A stretch of 32,070 nucleotides of DNA from Fimbriimonadia bacterium (GTDB lineage Bacteria > Armatimonadota > Fimbriimonadia > Fimbriimonadales > GBS-DC). The notes beneath the pieces were generated by a model, which was not told where the DNA came from, searched no databases, and was given only the letters and a program-made list of their open reading frames with translations. A program made the translations under genes and the position numbers. The stretch is taken from positions 1 through 32,070 of the forward strand of contig JAHCHP010000031.1 of the NCBI GenBank assembly GCA_026129765.1, in the 5' to 3' direction. How positions within the stretch are numbered: position 1 is the first letter of the stretch; each line of letters begins with the position of its first letter. This document shows positions 6,103 through 14,497 of the stretch, piece after piece.

Positions 6103-7281
6103 TTATTCTATTGCGAGCAGTTCCCGGTCGGGAGCAGGCAGCGCGACTCGCTGATGAAGATTGTTCAATGCCGCGCGCCACTCTTGCGCCTCTTGGTCGG
6201 AACCGGCATAGAACAGCACTCGCTCGATTTTGGAGATGACACTGTGCAGGTATTGGTCTATCGTATCCACGATGACCTGAGCGTTACGCGCGCTGTCGCC
6301 TTGACCAAGCGGTGTTACCACTATCGTCTTCAGGGTTTGCTCGTGCGCGATTTCGCATGCCTTATGAACTGCATTTCGGAGTGATTCTTCGCTGAAAGAG
6401 CCGTCTGCGCCTGAGACATTCAGATGCAAGACCCAAGGAATAGGCAGTTTACCTCCCCGCGTGTAAGTCGCATCGCCCGGTGAAAGGGTTCCGATATCTT
6501 TCATCCAATGCCGCAGTTCGCTGCCACCCCAGCGCTTCAATCCTTCGCCGATGTTGGACCGCGCGCCGTCTAAACTCAAATTCGCGTCGGTCGCGTGGAA
6601 GAGGGCGTCTGCGGGAATCTGCAGGTAGCCGGGCAGCCTGCCCCCCGCATCGCCGGCGATCTGCAGCAGAGTGTGACGTATCTTCACGCTGTCGGGCAGA
6701 GGCTCAAATCCATGCCGTTCGATCCAGCCCAGCGCGCGTTGGTACACCCAAGCGTTGGTGGGATCAAAACAGAGCAGTTTGACGATCAGAATCGTGGCGG
6801 GAATCAGTTCCAAGGTTTCCGAGATGACTCGAGCCGTTTCTTCGGCTACGGCACGGCGCAAGTCAGGCGTATAATCGACCAGGGCGACACTCGTTGCGCC
6901 CAACTGGGCTGCGGTTTGGAAAGCGTTTAATAATGCCTCTCTTTGCAGGTCGGCATTGGTTAGCATGGTCTCGTCAAAGATGTTGGCATGCAGCACGAAG
7001 CCGAACTTGGATCGTCCCGCCTGCGTTTTGGCGACTCCTCCCTGACGCAACGGCGCAAACTGGATCGCTTCCCTCTCTATCAAGGCTTCGCCCGCATAAT
7101 CGCGCACCTGTTTGCGCGCGCCCTTCACCATCCGCAGGGTCTTGTCGCATGCCAGAATCAGCGCGTCGGCTTTGATTCGATGCATGCTGGTGTGCGCCAG
7201 GGGATAGAGTTCAATCGCCGCGCTGCCAATGCGGAAGGTCCTACTGGGTTTCACGAGGGTGTGCCATGGTTGACGAAACAT
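6103..7281 (-). CDS. Tandem macro-domain-like protein
   Basis: The 392-residue product appears to contain two macro domains. The first, about residues 33-150, has DALILACDKTLRM, then a Gly-rich AKTQAGRS, a FVLHANIFDE strand and NAFQTAAQLGATSVALVDY. The second, about 223-370, is clearer: PADALFHATDANLSLDG, GGSELRHWMKDIGTLSPGDATYTRGGKLP (in two stretches), PWVLHLNVSG and AHEQTLKTIVVTPLGQGD. These follow the macro-domain order DALVNAAN... G.L..GdA..T.G..L...yviH...A...A...i..PaI.tG. Macro domains bind or hydrolyse ADP-ribose and its adducts. Several ligand-loop residues are replaced (no NAAN, no GGGG), so catalysis is doubtful. AGGAG lies upstream of ATG 7281. It is last in the minus-strand run behind the TauE gene. 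Confidence 0.7.
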   Translation of the reverse strand: MFRQPWHTLVKPSRTFRIGSAAIELYPLAHTSMHRIKADALILACDKTLRMVKGARKQVRDYAGEALIEREAIQFAPLRQGGVAKTQAGRSKFGFVLHANIFDETMLTNADLQREALLNAFQTAAQLGATSVALVDYTPDLRRAVAEETARVISETLELIPATILIVKLLCFDPTNAWVYQRALGWIERHGFEPLPDSVKIRHTLLQIAGDAGGRLPGYLQIPADALFHATDANLSLDGARSNIGEGLKRWGGSELRHWMKDIGTLSPGDATYTRGGKLPIPWVLHLNVSGADGSFSEESLRNAVHKACEIAHEQTLKTIVVTPLGQGDSARNAQVIVDTIDQYLHSVISKIERVLFYAGSDQEAQEWRAALNNLHQRVALPAPDRELLAIE

Positions 7282-7322
7282 GCGTTATTTTCTCCTAAAT
7301 CGCTGCCAATTTACAACAGTAA

Positions 7323-7330
7323 AGTATACC
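7323..7330 (-). promoter_or_regulatory. GGTATACT -10-like element before the macro-domain gene
   Basis: On the minus strand GGTATACT lies about 40 nt in front of ATG 7281, between the stop of the TauE gene (7334) and the AGGAG site, so the gene has its own leadered promoter candidate. It is one of the GGTANANT copies discussed in findings. Confidence 0.4.
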
Positions 7331-7333
7331 CTG

Positions 7334-8104
7334 CTACTGAAACAACAACTGAACCGAGGCAAGCGCAGCCAAGATGAGAACCCACACATCAAACCAACGC
7401 TGCGGGATACTCTTCAACATCCACCTGCCATTCCAAACCCCCAGCAGGATGACGGGCGCAATGAGGAGATTGAACAGCAAGCCTTGCGCGGTGAAAAGCG
7501 GTTTTTGAGGGTTTAACACGGTCAATAAGACAAAGATAGGAACTTTGCTGACATTGAGCAGAAAGAAGAACCAGGCATTGGTGCCGACGAACTGCTCTTT
7601 GGGCAGTTTTTGCGCAGAGAGGTAAACCGCCATGACGGGACCGGCGGCGTTGGAGGCGGTGGTCGCGAACCCAGCGAGTGTGCCGGTGAATCCTTTGCTG
7701 AGGGCGGTATGCGGTTCAAATCGTTCGCCCAGCCGTTTGCGCAACATATTGAATCCCAACATGGACAACACCAGCGCGCCGATGAGCGGGTTCAGGTAAT
7801 CTCTGCCGTTTTGTTCACCCAGCTGCCAGAGCGCAAGCGCGCCCAAACCGATGCCCAACGCAACCCATGGGAACAAGCCCCACAACCGAGACCATTGGGT
7901 ATGCTGGCGGTACCAAGCCACCGCGAAACAGTCCGCGAAGATCAGCATGGGCAGCAGGGTTCCTACCGACAGACGCCCCCCAAACGCGAGCGCCATCAGC
8001 GGAACGATCAAAATGCCCAATCCCGGTATGCCTGTTTTTGCAACCCCCACCAGCCATGCGCTCATCGCGCCCAGCAGCCATTGAAATATAGTCAGGTCTG
8101 GCAT
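7334..8104 (-). CDS. TauE/SafE-family (DUF81) membrane permease
   Basis: The 256-residue product has about seven to eight hydrophobic spans and the family's marks: AWLVGVAKTGIPGLGILIVP near the N-terminus, GGRLSVGTLLPMLIFADCFAVAWYR, and a second half starting GFTGTLAGFATTASNAAGPVMAVYL, the internal repeat with its Gly/Asn-rich turn. Family members export or import sulfonates, sulfite or related anions; the substrate here is unknown. No sulfur gene is adjacent. The start codon is overlapped by an inverted repeat and is 9 nt from a TAGAAT element, with no ribosome binding site. Confidence 0.9.
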   Translation of the reverse strand: MPDLTIFQWLLGAMSAWLVGVAKTGIPGLGILIVPLMALAFGGRLSVGTLLPMLIFADCFAVAWYRQHTQWSRLWGLFPWVALGIGLGALALWQLGEQNGRDYLNPLIGALVLSMLGFNMLRKRLGERFEPHTALSKGFTGTLAGFATTASNAAGPVMAVYLSAQKLPKEQFVGTNAWFFFLLNVSKVPIFVLLTVLNPQKPLFTAQGLLFNLLIAPVILLGVWNGRWMLKSIPQRWFDVWVLILAALASVQLLFQ

Positions 8105-8129
8105 AGAACAGGGATTCTACCTGTTCTAT
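8103..8129 (-). promoter_or_regulatory. 10-bp palindrome around a -10-like element at the tauE start
   Basis: ATAGAACAGG (8103-8112) and CCTGTTCTAT (8120-8129) form a perfect inverted repeat with the 7-nt centre GATTCTA. On the minus strand the centre carries the TAGAAT of GGTAGAAT (8121-8114). The repeat runs into the ATG of the TauE gene (8104-8102) and abuts the stop of the BON gene. There is no T-tract, so an operator or start-site hairpin is likelier than a terminator. Confidence 0.5.
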
Positions 8130-9071
8130 TTACTTCTTCACAGTGATTTCGTTGACGACCTTGTAATCAAATCCAAAGGATTTAATGCCTTGCCGCGCTA
8201 AGTTCGTGGCGCGCGCTTTCATTTGATCGCTGGTCACGACGCCGCGCAGAACCACTTGCTCGCCTTGAACTGAAACGGTGATACTGTTCCCTTTCTTGCC
8301 CAATTGCGAGTCCGATCTGTAGGTTTGCATGAGGCTTTCGCCGAGAATTGCGCGCATCTCATCTGCAGACAGGGGTTCTGTTTCGACCTCTTCCGCCAAA
8401 TCTCCCATCGCTTCCGCTCCATCGGCGGCTTGCATCAGCGTTTCCAGCCACGAGTTGCTTTTGAAACTTTCTTCCAGTTCACGCTGCATATCAAACGCGC
8501 GCAGGTTTTGGAAAGAGGCGATGGCTTTCATGTTCAGGAGAGAAAGGTTCACTTCGCTTTCCGGAGTCAACTTTCCGGAACCAAGAATGGCAGACATATC
8601 AGGCTCCTCGCCCGAGTCTTCGCGTGCCATCGTTTCCGTCATCAGTTTCGAAAAATCCATACTTTGCGTGGGCAGGGAATAGACGATCAAAAAGGTTTCG
8701 CCTCCCAACTGCACCGTTTGCCCTTGGGTATAGTAGGTCGTGGGCGCGCTGCTGCCCCCTCCGCCCCCAAACATCGAGGATAGGAACATCATGCCCAACG
8801 CTTCTTCACCGGGATTGCTGCCGCTGCCGCCGCCGCTCATCGCGCCCAACTGCATCAGCTTAGACATCATATCATCGGAAGACTTGGCGTCGCCGCCTTG
8901 CAAGCGAATTTGAAGACTGAGCCAATCGCTGTTCAAGTTCTTGAGAGGCAGATTCATCGGAATCTGTTTCTCGGCTATCAGTTTCAGCAGGTTTGCCTCT
9001 TGCGCCAAGAGAGGCAGGCTGAACATCGTAAAGGCGCATCCCAACATCCACGTCATGACAGGTTTTTTCAT
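8130..9071 (-). CDS. Secreted BON-domain protein
   Basis: I take the ATG at 9071 rather than 9092: it has GAGGG about 9 nt upstream and gives a clean signal peptide (MKKPVMTWMLGCAFTMFSLPLLAQ, residues 1-24, given here in part as the hydrophobic stretch WMLGCAFTMFSLPLLAQ). The middle contains a Gly/Ser-rich low-complexity segment (MSGGGSGSN and FGGGGGSSAP). The last 60 residues (about 250-313) resemble a BON domain: NSITVSVQGEQVVLRGVV, then a helix SDQMKARATNLARQGIKSF and a final strand. BON domains bind membranes or sit in periplasmic scaffolds. The function of the middle part is unknown. It follows the metal ATPase by 54 nt on the same strand. Confidence 0.7.
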   Translation of the reverse strand: MKKPVMTWMLGCAFTMFSLPLLAQEANLLKLIAEKQIPMNLPLKNLNSDWLSLQIRLQGGDAKSSDDMMSKLMQLGAMSGGGSGSNPGEEALGMMFLSSMFGGGGGSSAPTTYYTQGQTVQLGGETFLIVYSLPTQSMDFSKLMTETMAREDSGEEPDMSAILGSGKLTPESEVNLSLLNMKAIASFQNLRAFDMQRELEESFKSNSWLETLMQAADGAEAMGDLAEEVETEPLSADEMRAILGESLMQTYRSDSQLGKKGNSITVSVQGEQVVLRGVVTSDQMKARATNLARQGIKSFGFDYKVVNEITVKK

Positions 9072-9125
9072 GAGTTTATCCCTCTGTACCAATTGAATTG
9101 AAAGGTCCCCTGAGCCGTTTCGCGT

Positions 9126-11444
9126 CTAAGCGCGCCAACGATTCAAGGTTAATGCATGCAAAGTGACGAGTAAAGAAAGCCCCACATCGCCGGCGACCGC
9201 TGCCCATAAGCCGAGCGGAGTCAGCAGCCCCGCAACCACTAAGATCAGTTTGGTTCCAAGCGCGACCGCGACATTGAATTTTACCACGTTTTGCGCGCGC
9301 CGAGCCAATCGAATCAGCGAGGGCAACAAGCCGATTTCATCCCTCAAAAGCACCACATCGGCTGCCTCCATCGCGGCATCTGCGCCCACCGTTCCCATCG
9401 CAACCCCTACATGGGCGCGGTGCAAAGCCCCGACATCGTTGATCCCATCGCCCACCATCGCCGCGCGCGCGCCTTGCGGCAGGCTCTCAATCAACTGCAA
9501 TTTATCGGCAGGACGATAGCCTGCGCGCCATTCGGAAACACCCAAAGCGCGCGCCAGAGACTCGGTCGGAGCCGGCTGATCACCGCTGACAATCATCGTT
9601 TTGATGCCCATCGCCTCCAAACGCTGAATCACTTGGGCGGCTTCGGGACGCGGCAGGTCAGCAAAGGTGAACAGAGCCAATACCCGCGAGTCTTCTGCGA
9701 AGAAACTGAGCGTGTTACCCTGTAGCTGAGCATTCTCAGATAGCGCGAAAAGTTCTGCCGGCATTTCCATGCCCTTTTCTCGCATCCATTTCAGACTGCC
9801 CAACGCATACGCTTTGCCAGCAATCGCGCCGGTGATCCCGCCTCCCGATTCCAGTTGAAAGTCTTGAACCTCTAAGAGCGCGTTTTTTTCCTGAGAGGGC
9901 GAAGCCCATAGATGGATAGCGCGCGCCACCGGATGAGTCGAAGGGGCGGTCAGCGCGGCGAGAACCGGCAGATAGGTCTGCTCAGAAAAGCCCTCCGCCC
10001 AATGCGCATCCTGCAACTGTTGCATCGCGTAAGTCAGCGTGCCGGTTTTGTCTAAGACCAGCGTGTTGATGTTCGCGAGGTTTTCCAGCGCGATTCCGCC
10101 TTTTATCATCGCGCCTTGCCGTGAGGCGGTTCCCAAAGCGGCGACCATCGCGACCGGCGTCGCAATCACTAAGGCGCATGGGCAGGCGATAATCAGCAGC
10201 CACAAAGCGCGATGAACCCACGCGCCCCAATCGCCGCCTGTGACCAGCGGACCAAGGAGCGCAATCAGCAGCGCGGTCAACACCACGATGGGCGTGTAGC
10301 GCGCCGCAAAGCGGTCGATAAATTGTTGAGATTTTGCGCGCCCCGATTCATCCGAAGCAATGAGCGCGATCATTTTGGCTAAAGCGGTATTATGCGCCGG
10401 TTCTTGGGCTAAAATCTGCAGGCTTCCTGTCAGGTTGATAGTGCCTGCCAACACCGTGTCGCCTATTGATTTGCTGACTGGCACGCTTTCGCCTGTGAGC
10501 GATGATTCGTCCAGTGTCGACTCGCCTGCCTGAATGATGCCGTCCACCGGCACACGCTCGCCAGGGTAGAGCGCGATAAGATCGCCCACTTGCGCCGACT
10601 CCACCGGAACCTCTACCCATTCGCCCACTTGATTCACGCGCGCGGTGGGAGGACACAGTTCCATCAATCGCTGCACTGCTGCTCGGACCCGGCTGAGCGT
10701 TCGGTTTTGCAGCGCGTTGCCCAGCGCGAAGAGCCACATCAGCGCGGCGGCTTCGCTCCATTCGCCCAGCCCTATCGCGCCGATTCCTGCGGTGGTCATC
10801 AAGGCGTTCATATCCAAGCGCCGGTATCGAAGGCTTTGCCACGCGCCTTTGAGCAGGGGCAGCCCCGCCAGCAGCGCGCACAACCCAAAGCTCAGTTTGG
10901 AAATCGCGGGGTTCGCGGCATAGAGCAACCAGCCCATCAAAAAGAACGCGCCTGAAAAAATGAGCCATCCCCACTCGCTGAACCGTCGCGCGGCTTGGGT
11001 CTCCTCCTGCGCAATCCGGTAGCCTGCTTGTCGAACCGCGCGCGCCACATCGCGTTGAGCGACCGATGCGGGGTTGAGTTCCACTTCTAACTGAGCGGAA
11101 GCGAACTGCACCCTCGCCCACTGAACGCCTGGCAGCGACTGTACCGCATGTTCCACTTGAATCGCGCAGTCGGTACAATCCATCCCTTCCACCGTCATGC
11201 GAAGATGAGCTCTTTCTCGTTCGATTTGATCGCAGACGCTCTGAACGGTCTGCTCGATGGATTTCGGGTCTGAACTTTCCGGATCGAACATCAGACGGAC
11301 CCGGGCGCGCGCAGGCTCAATATAGGCGTTTTGGATGCTGCTGTGGCGGCTGAGACGCTCCTGCAGTTGGTCCCGGCACGTTTCGCAGCGCAGTAAATTG
11401 GGGCGCGAAAGGCGGACATCTAAAATTTGAGGTTGTTTGGGCAT
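9126..11444 (-). CDS. zntA: P1B-2-type Zn2+/Cd2+/Pb2+ exporting ATPase
   Basis: The 772-residue product has two N-terminal HMA-type metal-binding domains: one with C20-E-T-C23 and one with GMDC90-T-D-C93. The transporter core follows with TGESVPVSKS (actuator), the IIACPCALVIATP membrane motif, the phosphorylation site DKTGTLT (about residue 466) and GDGINDVGALHRA. CPC in the sixth span plus DVGLSLLVTLHAL in the last span is the P1B-2 pattern, so Zn, Cd or Pb is the likely cargo rather than Cu (which would have MxxSS). ATG 11444 follows the stop of the TPR gene by 4 nt, so the two are one operon; no MerR- or ArsR-type regulator is beside it. The first HMA lacks the usual GMxC lead (LLRCETC) and may be weakened. 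Confidence 0.95.
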   Translation of the reverse strand: MPKQPQILDVRLSRPNLLRCETCRDQLQERLSRHSSIQNAYIEPARARVRLMFDPESSDPKSIEQTVQSVCDQIERERAHLRMTVEGMDCTDCAIQVEHAVQSLPGVQWARVQFASAQLEVELNPASVAQRDVARAVRQAGYRIAQEETQAARRFSEWGWLIFSGAFFLMGWLLYAANPAISKLSFGLCALLAGLPLLKGAWQSLRYRRLDMNALMTTAGIGAIGLGEWSEAAALMWLFALGNALQNRTLSRVRAAVQRLMELCPPTARVNQVGEWVEVPVESAQVGDLIALYPGERVPVDGIIQAGESTLDESSLTGESVPVSKSIGDTVLAGTINLTGSLQILAQEPAHNTALAKMIALIASDESGRAKSQQFIDRFAARYTPIVVLTALLIALLGPLVTGGDWGAWVHRALWLLIIACPCALVIATPVAMVAALGTASRQGAMIKGGIALENLANINTLVLDKTGTLTYAMQQLQDAHWAEGFSEQTYLPVLAALTAPSTHPVARAIHLWASPSQEKNALLEVQDFQLESGGGITGAIAGKAYALGSLKWMREKGMEMPAELFALSENAQLQGNTLSFFAEDSRVLALFTFADLPRPEAAQVIQRLEAMGIKTMIVSGDQPAPTESLARALGVSEWRAGYRPADKLQLIESLPQGARAAMVGDGINDVGALHRAHVGVAMGTVGADAAMEAADVVLLRDEIGLLPSLIRLARRAQNVVKFNVAVALGTKLILVVAGLLTPLGLWAAVAGDVGLSLLVTLHALTLNRWRA

Positions 11445-11448
11445 AGGG

Positions 11449-12030
11449 TCAAAAACCGTCCAGAATCTTTAGCACCCGATCCACTGCCTGTTCGGCTTCC
11501 CTCGATAGGTCGTCTGCCTTTTCAAGCGGGAAGGCGGTTCTGCGCGCCCGGTTATAAAGGTTGACGGCGGAAATCAGGTCCATCTGCTGCTCTCGCATTT
11601 GCGCCCACCGGATTAAGACTTCTGCCTTGCGATAGAAATTTCCTGAGTCCTCAAAAGCGTGGCATGCCTCGTGATAAACTTGGTCTGCGCGGTCATAATC
11701 GTCTGTCTCTTCAAAAACGCGCGCCAGCATTGCCAAGATGTTGCCCTGTAAGGCGGCATATTGCGCTTCGTTAGGCGGATTTAACTCATCGCTGAGCTTT
11801 AACGCGCTTAAAAGAGTCTCTTCTGAATTGGTCAATAGTCCCATCCGGTAGTAGGTCATCCCCAGATACAATTCGCAGAGCGTTCGTTCGTAGAGGTGAG
11901 AAGAGGCTTGCCCCAGATTTTTTAGGGCAGACTGCCAGACTTCAACGGCGCCCGCGAAATCGCCGGAGCTTAATCGCTCCAAAGCGCGGGCTTGCGCATT
12001 GCTCAAAACAGAGCGCTTGGTTATTGCCAT
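11449..12030 (-). CDS. TPR-repeat protein
   Basis: The 193-residue, all-helical product shows TPR-like units: ALERLSSGDFAGAVEVWQSAL, TLCELYLGMTYYRMGLLTNSEETLL, LAMLARVFEETDDYDRADQVY and KAEVLIRWAQMREQQMDLISAV. There is no signal peptide, so it should act in the cytoplasm as a protein-binding adaptor. Why it precedes a metal ATPase is unclear; shared transcription may be all. A GGTATAAT element lies 26 nt upstream, and no strong ribosome binding site is seen. Confidence 0.75.
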   Translation of the reverse strand: MAITKRSVLSNAQARALERLSSGDFAGAVEVWQSALKNLGQASSHLYERTLCELYLGMTYYRMGLLTNSEETLLSALKLSDELNPPNEAQYAALQGNILAMLARVFEETDDYDRADQVYHEACHAFEDSGNFYRKAEVLIRWAQMREQQMDLISAVNLYNRARRTAFPLEKADDLSREAEQAVDRVLKILDGF

Positions 12031-12055
12031 GGCTTTAGAAGGTGATGCTAATCAA

Positions 12056-12104
12056 ATTATACCACAGTTTCGAGGCATTTGTTACCAGCGCGCTCAGGTA
12101 CAAT
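12056..12104. promoter_or_regulatory. Divergent promoter pair between the TPR and LOR/SDH genes
   Basis: On the minus strand GGTATAAT occupies 12063-12056 and serves the TPR/ATPase operon. On the plus strand GGTACAAT occupies 12097-12104, leaving only 6 nt (TTTGTT) before ATG 12111, which predicts transcription starting at or next to the start codon. No good -35 (TTGACA) is found for either. Confidence 0.55.
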
Positions 12105-12110
12105 TTTGTT

Positions 12111-13343
12111 ATGCCATCAGAAATGATTTATTTGCAAGGACATGTCATCGACTCATTGACCCTCTCAAAAGTGCTGGATGTTCTCTCCTCGTACGAGGGT
12201 GTGGAGTATAAAATCCAGCGCGCGGAGATCGGACATACGCGCCAAGAACCCAGCCAGGTCGAGATTTTAGTTTCAGGAGAGACCGAAGAACAGTTGGCGC
12301 GTGTTCTGGAAGAGGTTCAGCAGCATGGCGCGCAGTTTTCTCATTCGGATGCGCGTCTGGAAACCGCTTCACAAGACGGGGTTTTCCCCGAAGATTTCTA
12401 TTCCACCACCAACTTGGAGACCTTCGTTCGCGTGGAGGGGCAATGGGTACTTGTTGAGAATATCGAGATGGATACCGGGATACGGGTTTGGCAGGAAGCA
12501 GGGCAATGGCGAGCGGAAACGATCCCCATGGCGCGGGTTCATAAAGGCGACCGTTTGGTCGTTGGACACGAGGGCTTACGGGTTCTGCCTCCCCAGCGGC
12601 GCGATCCGACCTCCGTTTTTGCATTTATGGGCAGCGATGTTTCGTCCGAAAAGCCGAAAGAAAACGCCGTGCGCGGGGTAGCTCAGGAAGTAAGGCGCGC
12701 CAAACAGCGGGGCGAAAAAATCTTGTTTGTGGGCGGACCGGCGATTGTGCATACCGGCGCGGGACCTTATCTGGAACAGTTGATCCGGCGCGGTTGGATC
12801 GATGTGTTGTTTGCGGGCAACGCGCTGGCAGCGCACGATATCGAATCGGCGATGTATGGAACCTCTTTGGGCGTTTCGTTGGAATTGGGTTCGCCGGTTC
12901 GGCACGGACATCAACATCATATCCGCGCGATTAACCGTATCCGCGCAGCAGGGTCTATTCAGGCATCGGTGGAGCAGAACCTCTTGAAAAAGGGGGTTAT
13001 GCACGCCTGTATCGAGCAGAAGATTCCGTTTGTGCTGGCAGGCAGCATTCGCGACGACGGACCGCTGCCCGACGTGATTACTGACGCGATTGAGGCGCAA
13101 GAAGCCATGCGCTCTCTTGTGCCGGGTGTGGGGGTGGCGATTATGGTCGCGACAACGCTTCACTCGGTCGCAACAGGCAACATGCTGCCAGCCAGCGTGT
13201 CCACGTTCTGTGTGGACAGTGATGCCGACACCGTTATCAAACTGTCGGATCGCGGCTCGCATCAGACCTTTCCCATCGTCACCGACTGCCACTTCTTTAT
13301 GAAAGAATTGGCGCTCTATCTGATCGATGTTTGGAAGGGTTAA
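12111..13343 (+). CDS. LOR/SDH (TIGR00300-type) protein, ornithine cyclodeaminase-like
   Basis: I choose ATG 12111 (MPSEMIYLQGHVIDS), since family members begin this way and the extra residues from 12042 would overlap the promoter. The 410-residue product has the N-terminal LOR/SDH-like part (GHVIDSLTLSKVLD, EIGHTRQEPSQVEILV, residues 8-60) and a C-terminal nucleotide-binding part with EKILFVGGPAIVHTGAGPYL (~ residues 203-222), VLFAGNALAAHDIES and ASVSTFCVDSDADTVIKL. Archaeal relatives convert ornithine to proline plus ammonia with NAD, and the same domain is fused to arginine dihydrolase in cyanobacterial AgrE/ArgZ. Here it stands alone. It is followed 68 nt later by hpd, so an amino-acid catabolic role fits. 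The activity is inferred from the family. Confidence 0.8.
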   Translation: MPSEMIYLQGHVIDSLTLSKVLDVLSSYEGVEYKIQRAEIGHTRQEPSQVEILVSGETEEQLARVLEEVQQHGAQFSHSDARLETASQDGVFPEDFYSTTNLETFVRVEGQWVLVENIEMDTGIRVWQEAGQWRAETIPMARVHKGDRLVVGHEGLRVLPPQRRDPTSVFAFMGSDVSSEKPKENAVRGVAQEVRRAKQRGEKILFVGGPAIVHTGAGPYLEQLIRRGWIDVLFAGNALAAHDIESAMYGTSLGVSLELGSPVRHGHQHHIRAINRIRAAGSIQASVEQNLLKKGVMHACIEQKIPFVLAGSIRDDGPLPDVITDAIEAQEAMRSLVPGVGVAIMVATTLHSVATGNMLPASVSTFCVDSDADTVIKLSDRGSHQTFPIVTDCHFFMKELALYLIDVWKG

Positions 13344-13401
13344 GGTACAATTTATCTACCCGTTTCGTCAAAGAAGACGAGAACCGCGGAACCAAGGGAG
13401 G
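13344..13401 (+). promoter_or_regulatory. GGTACAAT element and GGGAGG ribosome binding site of hpd
   Basis: GGTACAAT (13344-13351) begins directly behind the LOR/SDH stop, giving hpd its own promoter candidate with a leader of about 55 nt. GGGAGG (13396-13401) stands 10 nt before ATG 13412, which decides that start over the in-frame ATG at 13331. Confidence 0.5.
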
Positions 13402-13411
13402 ACAACAACTC

Positions 13412-14497
13412 ATGAATGACTTCATGCCTTTACGTGGAATTGATTATATCCAGTTTATGGTGAGCAACGCGAAGCAGGCGACTTACTTCTACCGCCAAAT
13501 GTTCGGCTTCGACTTAGTGGCTTATGCAGGCTTAGAGACCGGTGTCCGACACCAAGCCTCTTATGTTTTGAAGCAGAACGATGTCCGGTTTGTGCTGACA
13601 GCCGCCTATAAAGCGGATCATCCCTTAGCCGATTTCGTTTCCAAACATGGCGATGGCGTTCGCGATGTCGCTTTTTCTGTGGACGATGTGGAGTATGCCT
13701 ATCGCGAGGCGACGGCGCGCGGCGCGCGCAGCGCGATGGAACCGACCGTGCTGGAAGATTCGAACGGCGTAATCCATATGGCTGCTATTCATACTTACGG
13801 CGAGGTGATTCATACTTTCATCAATCGCGACCAATACCGGGGCGTCTTTTTACCTGGTTTCCGCGAGCAGTACGAGCCGGGCAACAACATCGGTTTGATG
13901 GAAGTGGACCATATCGTGGGGAATGTGGAACTGGGCGGCATGGAAAAGTGGGTCAAGTTCTACGAGGATGTGCTGGGTTTCAAAGAGTTAATCCATTTCT
14001 CCGATGACGACATCAGCACCGAGTATTCCGCGCTTATGTCCAAGGTCGTGCAGAATGGCGGCGGGCGCATTAAGCTGCCTATCAACGAACCCGCCGATGG
14101 CAAGCGAAAATCGCAAATTGAGGAATATCTCGATTACAACACCGGACCAGGCGTCCAGCATATCGCGCTTCGCACAGACGATGTAATAGAGACCGTTCGC
14201 AAACTGCATTCCAATGGCATGAAGTTCACCTATGTGCCGGAAACCTATTATGAGGACCTGCCGGAGCGAGTCGGCTTGATCGAAGAGGATATGGAAGCCA
14301 TCGGGAAGTTGGGGATTTTAGTGGACCGGGATGATGAGGGCTACCTGCTGCAGATCTTTACGAAAACTGCTCAGGATCGCCCCACATTGTTCTACGAAAT
14401 CATCCAGCGGAAAGGCTCGCGCGGGTTTGGTAAGGGCAACTTCAAGGCGCTCTTTGAGGCGATTGAACGCGAACAAGCGCTGCGCGGGAACCTGTAA
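13412..14497 (+). CDS. hpd: 4-hydroxyphenylpyruvate dioxygenase
   Basis: The 361-residue product has the size of HPPD (about 350-390) and its two vicinal-oxygen-chelate halves. The Fe(II) ligands appear in the expected places of the C-terminal half: His167 in VDHIVGNVE, His250 in GVQHIALRTDD and Glu329 in LFYEIIQRKG. The N-terminal half begins IDYIQFMVSNAKQATYFYR, and the C-terminal helix GFGKGNFKALFEAIE is typical. It oxidises 4-hydroxyphenylpyruvate to homogentisate in tyrosine breakdown, in the cytoplasm. No homogentisate dioxygenase is nearby. It is followed immediately (stop TAA then ATG) by a PP2C phosphatase gene, so the two are probably co-transcribed. Confidence 0.96.
   Translation: MNDFMPLRGIDYIQFMVSNAKQATYFYRQMFGFDLVAYAGLETGVRHQASYVLKQNDVRFVLTAAYKADHPLADFVSKHGDGVRDVAFSVDDVEYAYREATARGARSAMEPTVLEDSNGVIHMAAIHTYGEVIHTFINRDQYRGVFLPGFREQYEPGNNIGLMEVDHIVGNVELGGMEKWVKFYEDVLGFKELIHFSDDDISTEYSALMSKVVQNGGGRIKLPINEPADGKRKSQIEEYLDYNTGPGVQHIALRTDDVIETVRKLHSNGMKFTYVPETYYEDLPERVGLIEEDMEAIGKLGILVDRDDEGYLLQIFTKTAQDRPTLFYEIIQRKGSRGFGKGNFKALFEAIEREQALRGNL

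Noticed and set aside
10390..11178. Long minus-strand frame overlapping the metal ATPase
   Set aside because: It is an Arg/Gly/Ala-rich shadow; the ATPase frame carries all the motifs.
12042..12110. Upstream ATG at 12042 as start of the LOR/SDH gene
   Set aside because: The extra residues do not match the family and would cover both divergent promoters.
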